A stretch of 13,511 nt of DNA, taken from positions 1-13,511 of the forward strand of contig JAIRMS010000059.1 of NCBI GenBank assembly GCA_031258475.1, written 5' to 3'. A program made the translations under genes and the position numbers. Source of the stretch: Holosporaceae bacterium. GTDB taxonomy: Bacteria > Pseudomonadota > Alphaproteobacteria > UBA3830. The notes beneath the pieces were generated by a model. The model was not told the DNA's origin. It saw nothing but the letters and a program-made list of their open reading frames with translations, and did not search any database. Shown piece by piece: positions 1 to 8,043 of this stretch. Each line of letters begins with the position of its first letter. The stretch's first letter is position 1.

Positions 1-120
1 CATCCGCGAAAGCCATTCGTTCGACATGAAATGAACGCTGCTTTTTACGAGGCCATGATGTCTGTCTACGGCAGCTCCATGGAGCAATATCTATCGAAAC
101 TTAGTGCGTCGGAAACCTAA
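1..120 (+). CDS. 3' end of an unrecognised protein-coding gene (5' end outside window)
   Basis: Reading frame 1 is open from the first base to a TAA at 118-120, giving 39 codons. The other two forward frames stop within about 35 bases, so this looks like the C-terminal tail of a real gene that begins before the window. The tail is mixed-charge and probably helical, with aromatic and methionine residues (FYEAMMSVYG, then a hydrophilic end in SASET). I do not recognise the family and assign no function. It converges on the ABC importer operon that ends at 158, leaving only 37 bp between them with no convincing terminator hairpin. An internal ATG at 31 would give a 29-residue peptide and is less likely to be a true start. 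Confidence 0.55.
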   Translation, partial: HPRKPFVRHEMNAAFYEAMMSVYGSSMEQYLSKLSASET

Positions 121-157
121 TCCCAAATATTTCGGCGTTTTTTTGCCACCTTTTGTG

Positions 158-808
158 TTATTTGTAATATTTTTTTAAATATCCTATGGGGTCACTGATA
201 TCGCAGGGGTTGATATTTGTAACAATTTGTCCATTTCTCAGGAGAACAATCGTATCGGATATTTTTGTGAGGAAATCCAGATCGTGTGATGCGATAACCA
301 TCGTGATTGTATTCACATTTACGGATTTCAACAGTTGGACCACATCATTGGTTGTTGCCACATCCAGGCCGGACGTGGGCTCATCGCAGAGGATAATATC
401 CGGATCTGTAATCAGGGTTCTGGCAAGCGCAACCCGCTGTTTCTGACCTCCTGATAGCGATCTCGGATATTCATGTTTTTTGAATTCTATTCCCAGATCT
501 TTCAGCAGAGAAATGGCTCTGTTTTTAAGATTTTTTCCGCCTATACTCGGTGCATAAAGTAGATTCTGCAGAACAGTCATATGTGGAAACAGTTGAAAAT
601 CCTGAAACATGAATCCAGTTTTCCCATTGTATTCTATCGAACCAGAATCAGCTGTTTCTAATTTTTGTATACAGCGTAGTAGCGTTGATTTTCCACTTCC
701 CGAGGGGCCAGCCAGCCCCAATATTTTGGCATCCAAAACTTCCAGGCTTATATTATCCAGTATTTTTACGCCATTGAAGGACTTGGAAACATTACTGACT
801 TTCAACAT
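158..808 (-). CDS. amino-acid ABC transporter ATP-binding protein (GlnQ/ArtP/HisP type)
   Basis: This is the cytoplasmic ATPase that powers import of a polar amino acid. All nucleotide-binding motifs are intact in the 216 residues: Walker A GPSGSGKST (34-42), Q-loop glutamine at 69 in FMFQDFQLFP, ABC signature LSGGQKQR (118-125), Walker B IILCDEPTSGLD (138-149, catalytic E143) and the switch histidine in ASHD (H175). At 216 residues it is shorter than the usual ~240 of the family; the saving is in the helical subdomain and C-terminus, not the core. The start overlaps the permease stop by 7 bp, so translation is probably coupled. It is the last gene of the binding protein-permease-ATPase operon. 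The neighbouring divergent argR makes arginine or a related cationic amino acid the leading substrate, but the ATPase sequence cannot show that. Confidence 0.95.
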   Translation of the reverse strand: MLKVSNVSKSFNGVKILDNISLEVLDAKILGLAGPSGSGKSTLLRCIQKLETADSGSIEYNGKTGFMFQDFQLFPHMTVLQNLLYAPSIGGKNLKNRAISLLKDLGIEFKKHEYPRSLSGGQKQRVALARTLITDPDIILCDEPTSGLDVATTNDVVQLLKSVNVNTITMVIASHDLDFLTKISDTIVLLRNGQIVTNINPCDISDPIGYLKKYYK

Positions 809-1431
809 GATATTTTCACATCAATTTTTTTCCCGATAAATGCAATCAGGCTCACCAATAGGTAGTAATACACTCCAGCAACGCATAGAGGCATGAAATA
901 GTCGAACTTTTCAGCTGCAACTATCTGGGAATGCCGCATTATGTCTGCTCCGCCAATTATGGAAATAATAGACGTCTCCTTTAGTACGGCAATGATCTCG
1001 TTAATAAGCGCCGGAAAGACATTCCTAACGACCTGGGGCAGAATTATATCTTTCCAAGCATAGTATTTTGGTATCCCGAGCGTTTCGGCGGCTTCGAATT
1101 GACCTTTGGGTAAACTTTCTATGCCGGCTCTGAGAATTTCCGCAATGTAGGCAGAGCTATTGATTCCAAATGCAATGATCCCGGATAGCATCACACTCAG
1201 GTGAATTCCCAGGGAGGGAAGCGAGAAATACACGAGACTTAGTTGTAAAACAAGCGGGGTTCCCCTTATTACATTTACCAATTTATCTACCCAAAAACCG
1301 AATCTGCTGTGGCGAATAATTGACAGAATAATTCCCAAAGAAATGCCTAGAATAAAGCTTCCCCCGAGAAGCGATATGGAAAAGCACAGGCCACGCCCAA
1401 CTATTGAAAAAGTTGGAATAATCTCATCCAT
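802..1431 (-). CDS. amino-acid ABC transporter permease (HisM/ArtQ/GlnP family)
   Basis: A 209-residue integral inner-membrane permease of the polar amino-acid uptake family. Hydrophobic segments lie near residues 12-38, 57-73, 78-97 and 182-199, with further short ones between. The conserved loop that docks on the ATPase is clear: EAAETLGIPKYYAW at 113-126, followed by the ILPQVVRN...LINEI...LKETS continuation typical of the family. The N-terminal RGTPLVLQL stretch (56-64) is also a family hallmark. Its ATG follows the binding-protein stop directly, with no spacer, and a GGGGG run 6 nt upstream inside the previous gene serves as ribosome binding site. Only one permease gene is present, so the transporter is probably a homodimer of this subunit. 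Confidence 0.95.
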   Translation of the reverse strand: MDEIIPTFSIVGRGLCFSISLLGGSFILGISLGIILSIIRHSRFGFWVDKLVNVIRGTPLVLQLSLVYFSLPSLGIHLSVMLSGIIAFGINSSAYIAEILRAGIESLPKGQFEAAETLGIPKYYAWKDIILPQVVRNVFPALINEIIAVLKETSIISIIGGADIMRHSQIVAAEKFDYFMPLCVAGVYYYLLVSLIAFIGKKIDVKISC

Positions 1432-2193
1432 CTATGCCCCCAGATATTTGTTTTTCAGTTCTTCGAGCTTGCCTTCGGCGATCAATTCATCCAGAGCTCT
1501 GTCAATTGGTGCTTTCAGTGGAGAGCCTTTTTTCAGCAATATCCCATATTCCTCATCGTCGTGTTGAACAAAAAGCTTTTGCAATCCTTTGTTCTTTTTA
1601 CAAAACTCGGTGGCCGGCGTATCATCCAGGAAGACATACTCTATTTTTTCCGTCTTTAGAGCTTCAACTGCCACATTCATTTTATCAAAAAAGATTATTT
1701 CAGCATCGGGAGCCCTTTGCTTTATAATTTTTTCATGCCCCGTGCACCCCAATTGACATGCGACTCTGCAGCTGCCGATCTTCGACACATCGTTGGGTCT
1801 GTCAGATTTGCATACAAAAGAAACCGCTGATCTGTGATATCCCTTTGAGAAATCAAACCGTTTCTTTTTTTCCTCCGTCATATCCATGGCGGATATCCCA
1901 GCATCAACAATTTCTGTTTGTACAGACACAACGATGGATCCGAAGGACATATCTTTGAAAACAGCTTTTTTGTGTAATTTTGCTGCGACTAGTTGCGCCA
2001 GTTCCACATCAAATCCAATCAGATTATTTTTTTCATCATAATATTCAAAGGGCGGATAATCTGCGCATGTCGCAAACGTAATTATATCTTCTTCTGCTTC
2101 GACTACATTCCCAAATAATGAGAATACCGCAATGAAAAACAACTTTTTGATATACCTGTTCGCGATCACTTTTCCTTTCCATTTTCTATTCAT
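1432..2193 (-). CDS. polar amino-acid ABC transporter, periplasmic substrate-binding protein (SBP_bac_3)
   Basis: Periplasmic receptor that captures the amino acid and delivers it to the permease. The frame allows a start at 2211, but I choose the ATG at 2191-2193. It gives a basic n-region plus hydrophobic core (KKLFFIAVFSLFG) and a plausible cleavage after VVEA, and the best promoter lies immediately upstream so that 2211 would fall inside it. The fold signature is clear: CADYPPFEY near the N-terminus, GFDVELAQLVA, the AGISAMDMT-x-FDFSKGY hinge, QLGCTGHE and the YVFLDD strand. At the position where family members usually carry the arginine that grips the ligand carboxylate (T-x-E-R), this protein has lysine (T-E-E-K). 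Cysteines flanking residues 134-156 (numbered from the 2211 start) may form disulfides. The substrate is unproven; arginine is favoured by context. Confidence 0.93.
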   Translation of the reverse strand: MNRKWKGKVIANRYIKKLFFIAVFSLFGNVVEAEEDIITFATCADYPPFEYYDEKNNLIGFDVELAQLVAAKLHKKAVFKDMSFGSIVVSVQTEIVDAGISAMDMTEEKKKRFDFSKGYHRSAVSFVCKSDRPNDVSKIGSCRVACQLGCTGHEKIIKQRAPDAEIIFFDKMNVAVEALKTEKIEYVFLDDTPATEFCKKNKGLQKLFVQHDDEEYGILLKKGSPLKAPIDRALDELIAEGKLEELKNKYLGA

Positions 2194-2203
2194 ATTATGA
2201 ATA
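2187..2203. promoter_or_regulatory. perfect 17-bp palindrome, candidate operator
   Basis: TATTCATA-T-TATGAATA is a perfect inverted repeat with 8-bp arms. It covers both the -10 element of the importer promoter and the chosen start codon (2191-2193), so a protein bound here would block transcription initiation. Half-sites contain TGAAT/ATTCA, the core words of ARG boxes. However, their orientation is outward (ATTCA...TGAAT) with a 5-bp gap instead of the classical inward TGAAT-N4-ATTCA, so ArgR binding is only a hypothesis. Confidence 0.45.
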
Positions 2204-2227
2204 TAACACATAACAAAAATTTTTCAA
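2200..2227 (-). promoter_or_regulatory. sigma70-type promoter of the amino-acid importer operon
   Basis: On the minus strand, TTGAAA (2222-2227; 5 of 6 consensus positions) is followed after 16 bp by TATATT (2200-2205; 5 of 6). The predicted transcription start is around 2192-2194, which coincides with the ATG at 2193, so the mRNA may be leaderless or nearly so. Confidence 0.55.
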
Positions 2228-2242
2228 GCAAAATATGAAAAA
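2220..2242. repeat. second inverted repeat in the argR/importer divergent region
   Basis: TTTTTCA (2220-2226) and TGAAAAA (2236-2242) are 7-bp inverted arms separated by 9 bp, overlapping the importer -35 element. They share the TTCA/TGAA words with the 2187-2203 palindrome. The region is AT-rich, so chance is a real alternative. Confidence 0.3.
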
Positions 2243-2249
2243 AATGCGA

Positions 2250-2255
2250 TATAGT
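2250..2255 (+). promoter_or_regulatory. probable -10 element for argR
   Basis: TATAGT lies 22 bp before the argR ATG, which places initiation near 2262. No good -35 is present at 16-18 bp, so this promoter would be weak or dependent on another factor. A GGAG at 2262-2265 is the best ribosome binding site but is rather far (11 nt) from the ATG. Confidence 0.35.
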
Positions 2256-2276
2256 GGAAATGGAGTTGGATAGAAA

Positions 2277-2735
2277 ATGCTGGACGAGCAAATTAGTGAA
2301 CATATCCTTGATATCATTAGGAATAATGAGATTTCGGAGCAAAGTCATCTGAAAAAAAAGCTGATGGAAAGGGGAATCGATATCGCACAGTCCACTTTAT
2401 CGAGAAAATTGAAAAAACTGAAAATAACAAAGGTTTCCGGCATCTATGTCATAACTGAAATCAACCATTATCGTCTGCCAATTATTCTGAATATGCAGAT
2501 TTCTGAATCCGGCATAGTCGTTCTACATACTTCGCCGGGAGAGGCCGGCGGGTTGGCTCATTTTATAGATAAAAAATATGTGGATCGTCAAAATGTGAAT
2601 AAAGCGGGCATAATAGGTACCATAGCCGGCGATGACGTCGTCATTCTGATCACGAAGATGAATTCTGATGCAGTAAGGGCTTGCGAGTTACTTTGCAATG
2701 ATTTCCCATATTTAGCGAACCTCAAGTCTCCCTAG
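2277..2735 (+). CDS. argR: arginine repressor ArgR
   Basis: Arginine-sensing transcriptional regulator of 152 residues, the normal family length. The N-terminal winged helix-turn-helix runs to about residue 60, with recognition helix IAQSTLSRKLKKL (36-48), which matches the QST-x-SR core of E. coli ArgR. The C-terminal arginine-binding and hexamerisation domain (about 70-150) carries TSPGEAGGLAHFIDK (85-99) and GTIAGDDVVIL (114-124), where D119/D120 correspond to the aspartates that bind the arginine guanidinium. It is transcribed away from the importer operon and shares its short upstream region, so autoregulation and control of the importer are likely. No arginine biosynthesis gene lies in the window; in a host-dependent bacterium ArgR may serve mainly to tune uptake. 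The gene converges on tamB with a 74-bp gap in which no clear terminator is visible. Confidence 0.95.
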   Translation: MLDEQISEHILDIIRNNEISEQSHLKKKLMERGIDIAQSTLSRKLKKLKITKVSGIYVITEINHYRLPIILNMQISESGIVVLHTSPGEAGGLAHFIDKKYVDRQNVNKAGIIGTIAGDDVVILITKMNSDAVRACELLCNDFPYLANLKSP

Positions 2736-2809
2736 TCCGGAGAAAGATCTCTTCACGGTGTTCCTGGGAAAAACCAAAAAACCGCGTTGCAAGCGATTGT
2801 CAGTCAGAG

Positions 2810-5800
2810 TCAATACCTATACTTCCATCCGATGCCGGCTTCGCCCATGGTGTTAGCTTTTACGGAAATTTGGGGAGTTAACGAGAAATCTATATCAAAG
2901 GACGCTCCCTCGTTTTTTTTGTTTACGCTTATGTACACATTATCGTGGATATACTTTCCGGCACTTACACTCACATTGTTTTGGAAAGAAGCGCTTTGAG
3001 AATTGGAATACAAAGAGTTTGATTGATTATCCGTGCTTGCAAACGAAATATTATCTACTACTCCGGTGTTTTGGAATGTATTAAGGACGGAGAAAATATA
3101 TCCGCGCCGATTCAGACCGGCAACCACATGGGCCAGCTGAGCTGCTTCGGTTACTGTCAGATACTTCAACTCTTTTCCAAATAGCATTCTGGATAGAATT
3201 ACGTCCTGTGTATAGCTGGGAGTGGAGTGCAACTTTATAGATACTCCCTTGCTAGGATTATTTTTTATATCCAGTGCTACGCCCATGTCCCCGAAATTTT
3301 TCTTGCATTTAAATGATGCCTTCGGGTTAAATGGAAATTCTTCGAGGAATGTTACTTTTCCGTTTGCAAATTTCATTCGCTTTCCGAACAGATCCAACCT
3401 GCCGTCGAATAGATTCAATTCTCCGATGAGAGTTCCATTTTCTCGAAAAGTCGATAGAAGCAAATCTCCACCCAGGTGCATTTCAAAAATATTCCCAGTA
3501 AATTTCACATCTTTGCAGTGCATTGAAACGTAGTATTTGAAAAAATCCTTTTTATTTTGTTCTGTTTTGCCATCGCTATTCATATATGGATCGTTTTCGA
3601 TCAGAAAATTTGGACGATCCTCTTCGGAATTGAAATCCTGTATTTGGCATCTGGTTACATTTACATCTCCGCGGATAATCATATCGTCGATCGGGCCACT
3701 CATGGAGCCTTCTCCTTTGATATCAATTTTTAAATCATCTGAATCAAAAAGAGTGAAACTATCAAATTTTAGACGAAGATTCGTATTAATATTCGGAGCG
3801 ATTCCATCAAAAAATAATTTTCCATTTCCCGAGACTCGCGCTTTTTTCTTTTTGTAATCGGTGAATTCCGCCTGTAAAACATCGATGCTTTTTCCGTTTC
3901 CAATCAAAGAGATAATACCATTTTTTAGCAGGATGGCGCCAACGGAGATACTGGCTTTCTGCAGTTCGGCCTTTCCAAAAATTATTGGATTGATGAAGCT
4001 GCCGGTTATGCGGAAGTCGCAATTCAGGTCGCCGTGCAAATCTGAATTGTCTGGTAATTCCAGAATTCTTTCCAGTTTTGCGTTTGCCGTTACGCGGCAA
4101 TTCAGCAGATCGTTATGAATTTTAAAAATGGTTCCATTGTTTTTTAGAACAACGGGAAGAAAAGCTGAAACTTCTATTAAATCCCGATTGTTTTTCAGGT
4201 TTGCGTCGATTTTGGTTCCGCCGTTGGAGACCTTCAGGCATAATTCCAAAATTTGTTTTGAGGCTATAAAATTCGCAAGAGACAGCTTGCCGTTTCCTAC
4301 AAAATTTCCGTTTTCGGATTTTAATTCTAAATCTCCGTTCAATTTGCATGTTAAAAAATTGCGATTAAACAACTTCATAAATTTTTCCACGGGAAATGAA
4401 TTAAAACGACACATTGTTTCTTTATCGCTGAAATTGATCTCAGCCTTCCCGAGTTTTTTCCCCTCAAAAAAAGCACAACGCAGCTTGTAATTGTTCAATA
4501 TGGAGTCCAGAACGAGCGTTTCCAGTTTTATTTCGCTGTGGGGAAATGTGATTGTGCAATCGTTCATCGATATTTTTTTGAACGATTCGGAAATTTCTCC
4601 CGATGCTTTTAAAACGCCGTTTTTATTTATCCTGCTGGATAAATTCAAATGCCTATCTGATACTTTGAGCTCCAGGTTTGCTAATTTCGCACCGAATATT
4701 TGTGCGCTTTTTGACGTTACCTGGAAATTATGTCCGTCGCTCGAAAGATCTGCGGAATAAAATTCGCTATCCTTTAGCATGAGTCTGGGGAAATTTCCTC
4801 GCCCCAAAATCTTTTTGTTTTTATAAACGAAACTTCCAGAACCGGAGCCAGAAATTGGAAGGATTTTGTTCCAAAAATCCAATCGGTTAAAATTAAAATC
4901 AAAGGAGCAGTCCAGATCACCCGTTATAAAAAATTGATTTGAAGATTTTAAAAATCCCTTTGGACTTTTTAATTCGAATTTTTCCACCGCCAGACAATCA
5001 CCAAATTTTATGTTGGAAATTATCTCAAAATCTTTTCCACAAAGATTGATGTTTGCTTCTTTTTTTTTATTGATTTCACACCTAAAATTGGAGAAATCAA
5101 AACCGAAAACGGATATCCAACCAATATTGCCGTCGATTTTTGTTTCTCCATTTTCGTGGACGCAGTTGGCGACCCCAACGGTGGCGTTGGACTTTTTAAA
5201 AACGGCGCTGGCACAATGTTTTAATCCCGTCGCAAAATCGAAATTAACGTCCAGATATCCACGCACATCTTTAAAATTATCCGCAACAACCGACGGTGTG
5301 GAATTAAAATAGGGTAGCTGCTCAAGATTTATTTCGGCTTTCAGAACGGCATTTCTTTTCGATGGATACAAATTTCCGAAAAAACAAATCTTGTCGAAAG
5401 TTAGATAGGATACTTCTGCCCCATCGATTTTTACGTCGGACATGAAATTTTCATAGCTGCCGTTGGAAATGACGCTAATTCCTGCACTTTTGGCAGTAAG
5501 TTGATATTTTGTAATTTTTCTTTCCGGATATTTTATTTTTAAATTACCAACCGAATTTAATTTGAGTACGCATTCTACACATTCGCAGTTTTCCCATTTC
5601 AAAACAATAGTAACACATTGTTTTTCATCTATTTTTCCAGATAAAAAATCTTCGTTTTTCTGTGAGTTATAAATTAGATCGCTTATCAGATAGGTCCGGC
5701 CATCCATGCGCAGGAAACATTTTTTTAGAGAAAAATCTTTCACAAAAAATTTTATTTTTCGCATCAAAGGAATTAATTTCTGAAGTTCCGCATTGGGATC

Positions 5801-6121
5801 CGATTTTTTCGCCGCTCCACTGAAAAAAAACGAGTCCACGCAAATCGATAATCCATCTAAAAAATGTTTTTCTTTAAGGCCTAGGTCGGAAAAGCTCAAT
5901 TCCGTCCCATTGGGAAGATGAACGGAAATTTTTTGATTCTTTCCGTCGTCTAACTTATCAATTGCGAATGTTACGCCCTGGGTTTTAAGAAAAAAAGCCA
6001 CCCAGTTTAATAATAGGTCGCGACCGGAATTGGTTAGTAGCATTCCCGCAAAAATCGCGGTAATTAGCGCGAGTGCAAGCGATATTTTTTTTAAAAATTT
6101 TCGAATGGCCGACTTTTTCAA
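2810..6121 (-). CDS. tamB: TamB-like translocation/assembly module protein (DUF490, AsmA-like)
   Basis: A 1103-residue inner-membrane-anchored periplasmic protein, somewhat shorter than E. coli TamB (~1259). The N-terminus is basic then hydrophobic (membrane anchor about residues 13-29). A very long body of repeated beta-strand segments rich in GxLxLxN-type patterns follows, as expected for the lipid-conducting beta-taco groove. The C-terminal domain ends in ...GIGWKYRY with an aromatic terminus, as in the TamB/DUF490 domain. The start is a TTG (6119-6121) whose last two bases are the start of the tamA stop (TTGA, 4-nt overlap), so translation depends on coupling to tamA; the next Met would remove the membrane anchor. 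The pairing with tamA directly upstream is the classic arrangement and strongly supports the call. Expected role: outer-membrane protein insertion and/or phospholipid transport to the outer membrane. Confidence 0.9.
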   Translation of the reverse strand: MKKSAIRKFLKKISLALALITAIFAGMLLTNSGRDLLLNWVAFFLKTQGVTFAIDKLDDGKNQKISVHLPNGTELSFSDLGLKEKHFLDGLSICVDSFFFSGAAKKSDPNAELQKLIPLMRKIKFFVKDFSLKKCFLRMDGRTYLISDLIYNSQKNEDFLSGKIDEKQCVTIVLKWENCECVECVLKLNSVGNLKIKYPERKITKYQLTAKSAGISVISNGSYENFMSDVKIDGAEVSYLTFDKICFFGNLYPSKRNAVLKAEINLEQLPYFNSTPSVVADNFKDVRGYLDVNFDFATGLKHCASAVFKKSNATVGVANCVHENGETKIDGNIGWISVFGFDFSNFRCEINKKKEANINLCGKDFEIISNIKFGDCLAVEKFELKSPKGFLKSSNQFFITGDLDCSFDFNFNRLDFWNKILPISGSGSGSFVYKNKKILGRGNFPRLMLKDSEFYSADLSSDGHNFQVTSKSAQIFGAKLANLELKVSDRHLNLSSRINKNGVLKASGEISESFKKISMNDCTITFPHSEIKLETLVLDSILNNYKLRCAFFEGKKLGKAEINFSDKETMCRFNSFPVEKFMKLFNRNFLTCKLNGDLELKSENGNFVGNGKLSLANFIASKQILELCLKVSNGGTKIDANLKNNRDLIEVSAFLPVVLKNNGTIFKIHNDLLNCRVTANAKLERILELPDNSDLHGDLNCDFRITGSFINPIIFGKAELQKASISVGAILLKNGIISLIGNGKSIDVLQAEFTDYKKKKARVSGNGKLFFDGIAPNINTNLRLKFDSFTLFDSDDLKIDIKGEGSMSGPIDDMIIRGDVNVTRCQIQDFNSEEDRPNFLIENDPYMNSDGKTEQNKKDFFKYYVSMHCKDVKFTGNIFEMHLGGDLLLSTFRENGTLIGELNLFDGRLDLFGKRMKFANGKVTFLEEFPFNPKASFKCKKNFGDMGVALDIKNNPSKGVSIKLHSTPSYTQDVILSRMLFGKELKYLTVTEAAQLAHVVAGLNRRGYIFSVLNTFQNTGVVDNISFASTDNQSNSLYSNSQSASFQNNVSVSAGKYIHDNVYISVNKKNEGASFDIDFSLTPQISVKANTMGEAGIGWKYRY

Positions 6122-8043
6122 AACGCCTGCCCCAAACTCATGATGAACTGCACCTTCGAATCGACCTTTCTTCTTCTCTTTATTGGAAATGCGAAATCAG
6201 CTCTTATCGGCCCGATGCCAGTGAAGTATCTCACTCCTATTCCGACGGAATAGAACCACCGTTTTTTTTCAGTTTGTAGATCGCAGTGGCAGGACTTATT
6301 TTGAAAAACTTTTGCACCATCGAAGAATATGACTCCCCCAAAATCTGCGGATATTTTTCTACGTATTTCCGTGTTAAATTCCAGCGAAGATTTTCCCCCC
6401 ATAGGAACATCTTCTCCAACGATCATTTCTGTCGCCATTTGATTGGCGAATCCTCTTACGGAACTCATACCTCCTGCATAGATTCTTTTGTCTATGGGAA
6501 TTACGTCGATTTTTTGTCCAAAAATAGATTTCCTTGATACATTAAAAGCCAAAACCGTTCGCTTTAGATCGTCCAGAGAATGGTTATAGGAAAAATTCGT
6601 ATCGAAAGTTTTTAGTTTGCCGATGGTCGAACGCCTGAAAAATATTTCCGAAAATTTTGTCGTTACACGATACCCGGATGTTGGATTTAGCCAATCATCC
6701 GTTTTATCAACGACAAATTCCAGTGGAATTGAAAAGTTATCGTACTCCTTTTTGTTATTTTTATTACGAAAGAAAACTTCGCTGGTATCCACATAGTTTT
6801 TTTCTGTGTCTATGCCTATTCTCATCAAAAGATAATCAACGATTGGATAACTAAATTTAACAGACATATGATCGCTTTTTTTGAAAAAAACGTTGGTAAG
6901 TTCCTGTCTTCGCGCAATGCAATAATCGACGGTATTGTTTTTTAGAAAAATATCCGGCTGAGATATCGTTGCTTCAAAGGCGTAGTCGGATCTCTTTTCT
7001 TGCGCTTTCATGGGAGTGCCCTCGACCAGAAATTTTAGTTTTTCTCCACCTCCAAAAGCATTGCAGTTTGTCCAGGATAATCTCGCAATTATTGATTTTA
7101 ACCTTTTCTGGGTTTGAGATTTTTTCTCAAAATTCATGTTGCGCATACCAGAATACAGAAGACCGATATCGATGGTGCGTTTTTTATCTTCCTGCAATTC
7201 TACGGTCATTGGTATTTTATCATTCTGAATTGAATTTTCATTTGGCTTTATTTTTACTTTTGAAAATATCTGTGTATTGCGTAAATTTTCCACTGTTGAT
7301 TCTATTTTATCGATATTAAAAACGTCGCCTTCCTCCCAGGTAATTCTGTTTCTTACGAAATCGTCGCTGATATCTGGAAACGATTTTATCTCAACGTCCG
7401 AGAAGAAAACTTTTTGTCCCGGATTAATTATTAAATTCAAAGTAGCTTCTTGCTTTGTATAATCAAGATGAACTTTTTTTTCAATAATTTCCGGTTTGAA
7501 AAATCCGCTTCTCCGTAAATCATCTACGGCGACACTTATGAGAGATTTTATCTCTTCAACGGAGGCCTTGAATCTTCGCAAATCCTTTTGTAAAACCGAA
7601 GCGTAGGATCTATTGAATTCCTCATCTTGATTTACATAATGAACATTCAATTTTAAATTAAATTTTTTCCCCAGATCTATGTAAATTTTTACACTGACAT
7701 GGCCGGTCGATGGATTTTTCTCGGCATCAATTTTGTAATCTATTTTTGTTCCATAGAATCCAAGAATATGAGCTTTTTTGTGAATGATCTCGACGTCCTT
7801 TGCAATTCTATCCTTTAGGGATCTTATGCTGCTGACAGTTTTATCCCGCAGCAGAAAAGTACGCAGCTGTTGGATTTCAGTTTCAATCTGCGATTCAGAA
7901 ACTATATCCGTAATAGTTTCCACAATGCTCTGATCTTTTTTTAAAATCGCCTCGGCGTCATATCTGAAATCGCGAAACTCCGGTTTGGGAAAAATGCTCT
8001 GGAAAAAAAAGAAAAATAAAAATGCTATTTTTTTCAACACCAT
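6118..8043 (-). CDS. tamA: TamA-like outer membrane assembly protein (Omp85/BamA superfamily)
   Basis: A 641-residue outer-membrane protein with a signal peptide (MVLKK, then a phenylalanine-rich core, end near residue 19). Three POTRA-like domains follow at roughly 60-125, 126-208 and 210-287, and then a C-terminal 16-strand barrel. Diagnostic Omp85 features are the YAGGMSSVRGF loop-6 motif (522-532, R530), the GPIRADFAFPI penultimate strand (611-621) and a terminal phenylalanine. E. coli TamA is 577 residues; the extra length lies in the N-terminal region and in barrel loops, one of which has a CHC pair (585-587). The start overlaps the end of tgt by 10 nt and has an AAGGA Shine-Dalgarno (8048-8052) inside tgt. 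The protein works with TamB across the envelope. Three POTRA domains and the adjacent tamB argue against BamA, which has five. Confidence 0.92.
   Translation of the reverse strand: MVLKKIAFLFFFFFQSIFPKPEFRDFRYDAEAILKKDQSIVETITDIVSESQIETEIQQLRTFLLRDKTVSSIRSLKDRIAKDVEIIHKKAHILGFYGTKIDYKIDAEKNPSTGHVSVKIYIDLGKKFNLKLNVHYVNQDEEFNRSYASVLQKDLRRFKASVEEIKSLISVAVDDLRRSGFFKPEIIEKKVHLDYTKQEATLNLIINPGQKVFFSDVEIKSFPDISDDFVRNRITWEEGDVFNIDKIESTVENLRNTQIFSKVKIKPNENSIQNDKIPMTVELQEDKKRTIDIGLLYSGMRNMNFEKKSQTQKRLKSIIARLSWTNCNAFGGGEKLKFLVEGTPMKAQEKRSDYAFEATISQPDIFLKNNTVDYCIARRQELTNVFFKKSDHMSVKFSYPIVDYLLMRIGIDTEKNYVDTSEVFFRNKNNKKEYDNFSIPLEFVVDKTDDWLNPTSGYRVTTKFSEIFFRRSTIGKLKTFDTNFSYNHSLDDLKRTVLAFNVSRKSIFGQKIDVIPIDKRIYAGGMSSVRGFANQMATEMIVGEDVPMGGKSSLEFNTEIRRKISADFGGVIFFDGAKVFQNKSCHCDLQTEKKRWFYSVGIGVRYFTGIGPIRADFAFPIKRRRKVDSKVQFIMSLGQAF

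Noticed and set aside
12..35. GTTCGA-containing segment resembling a tRNA T-loop
   Set aside because: No acceptor stem or CCA end can be formed around it, and it lies in an open reading frame.
2194..2211. Longer start (ATG at 2211) for the substrate-binding protein
   Set aside because: It would lie within the predicted promoter spacer and adds six residues ahead of an already long signal peptide n-region; no ribosome binding site supports it.
3537..4490. Plus-strand ORFs of 85-120 codons inside tamB
   Set aside because: They are antisense to a well-supported gene, have poor protein-like composition and lack ribosome binding sites.
8003..8010. Run of eight identical bases in the tamA signal-peptide region as a phase-variation tract
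   Set aside because: It encodes part of a phenylalanine-rich hydrophobic core, and homopolymers of this length are common in this AT-rich DNA; no second evidence of switching.
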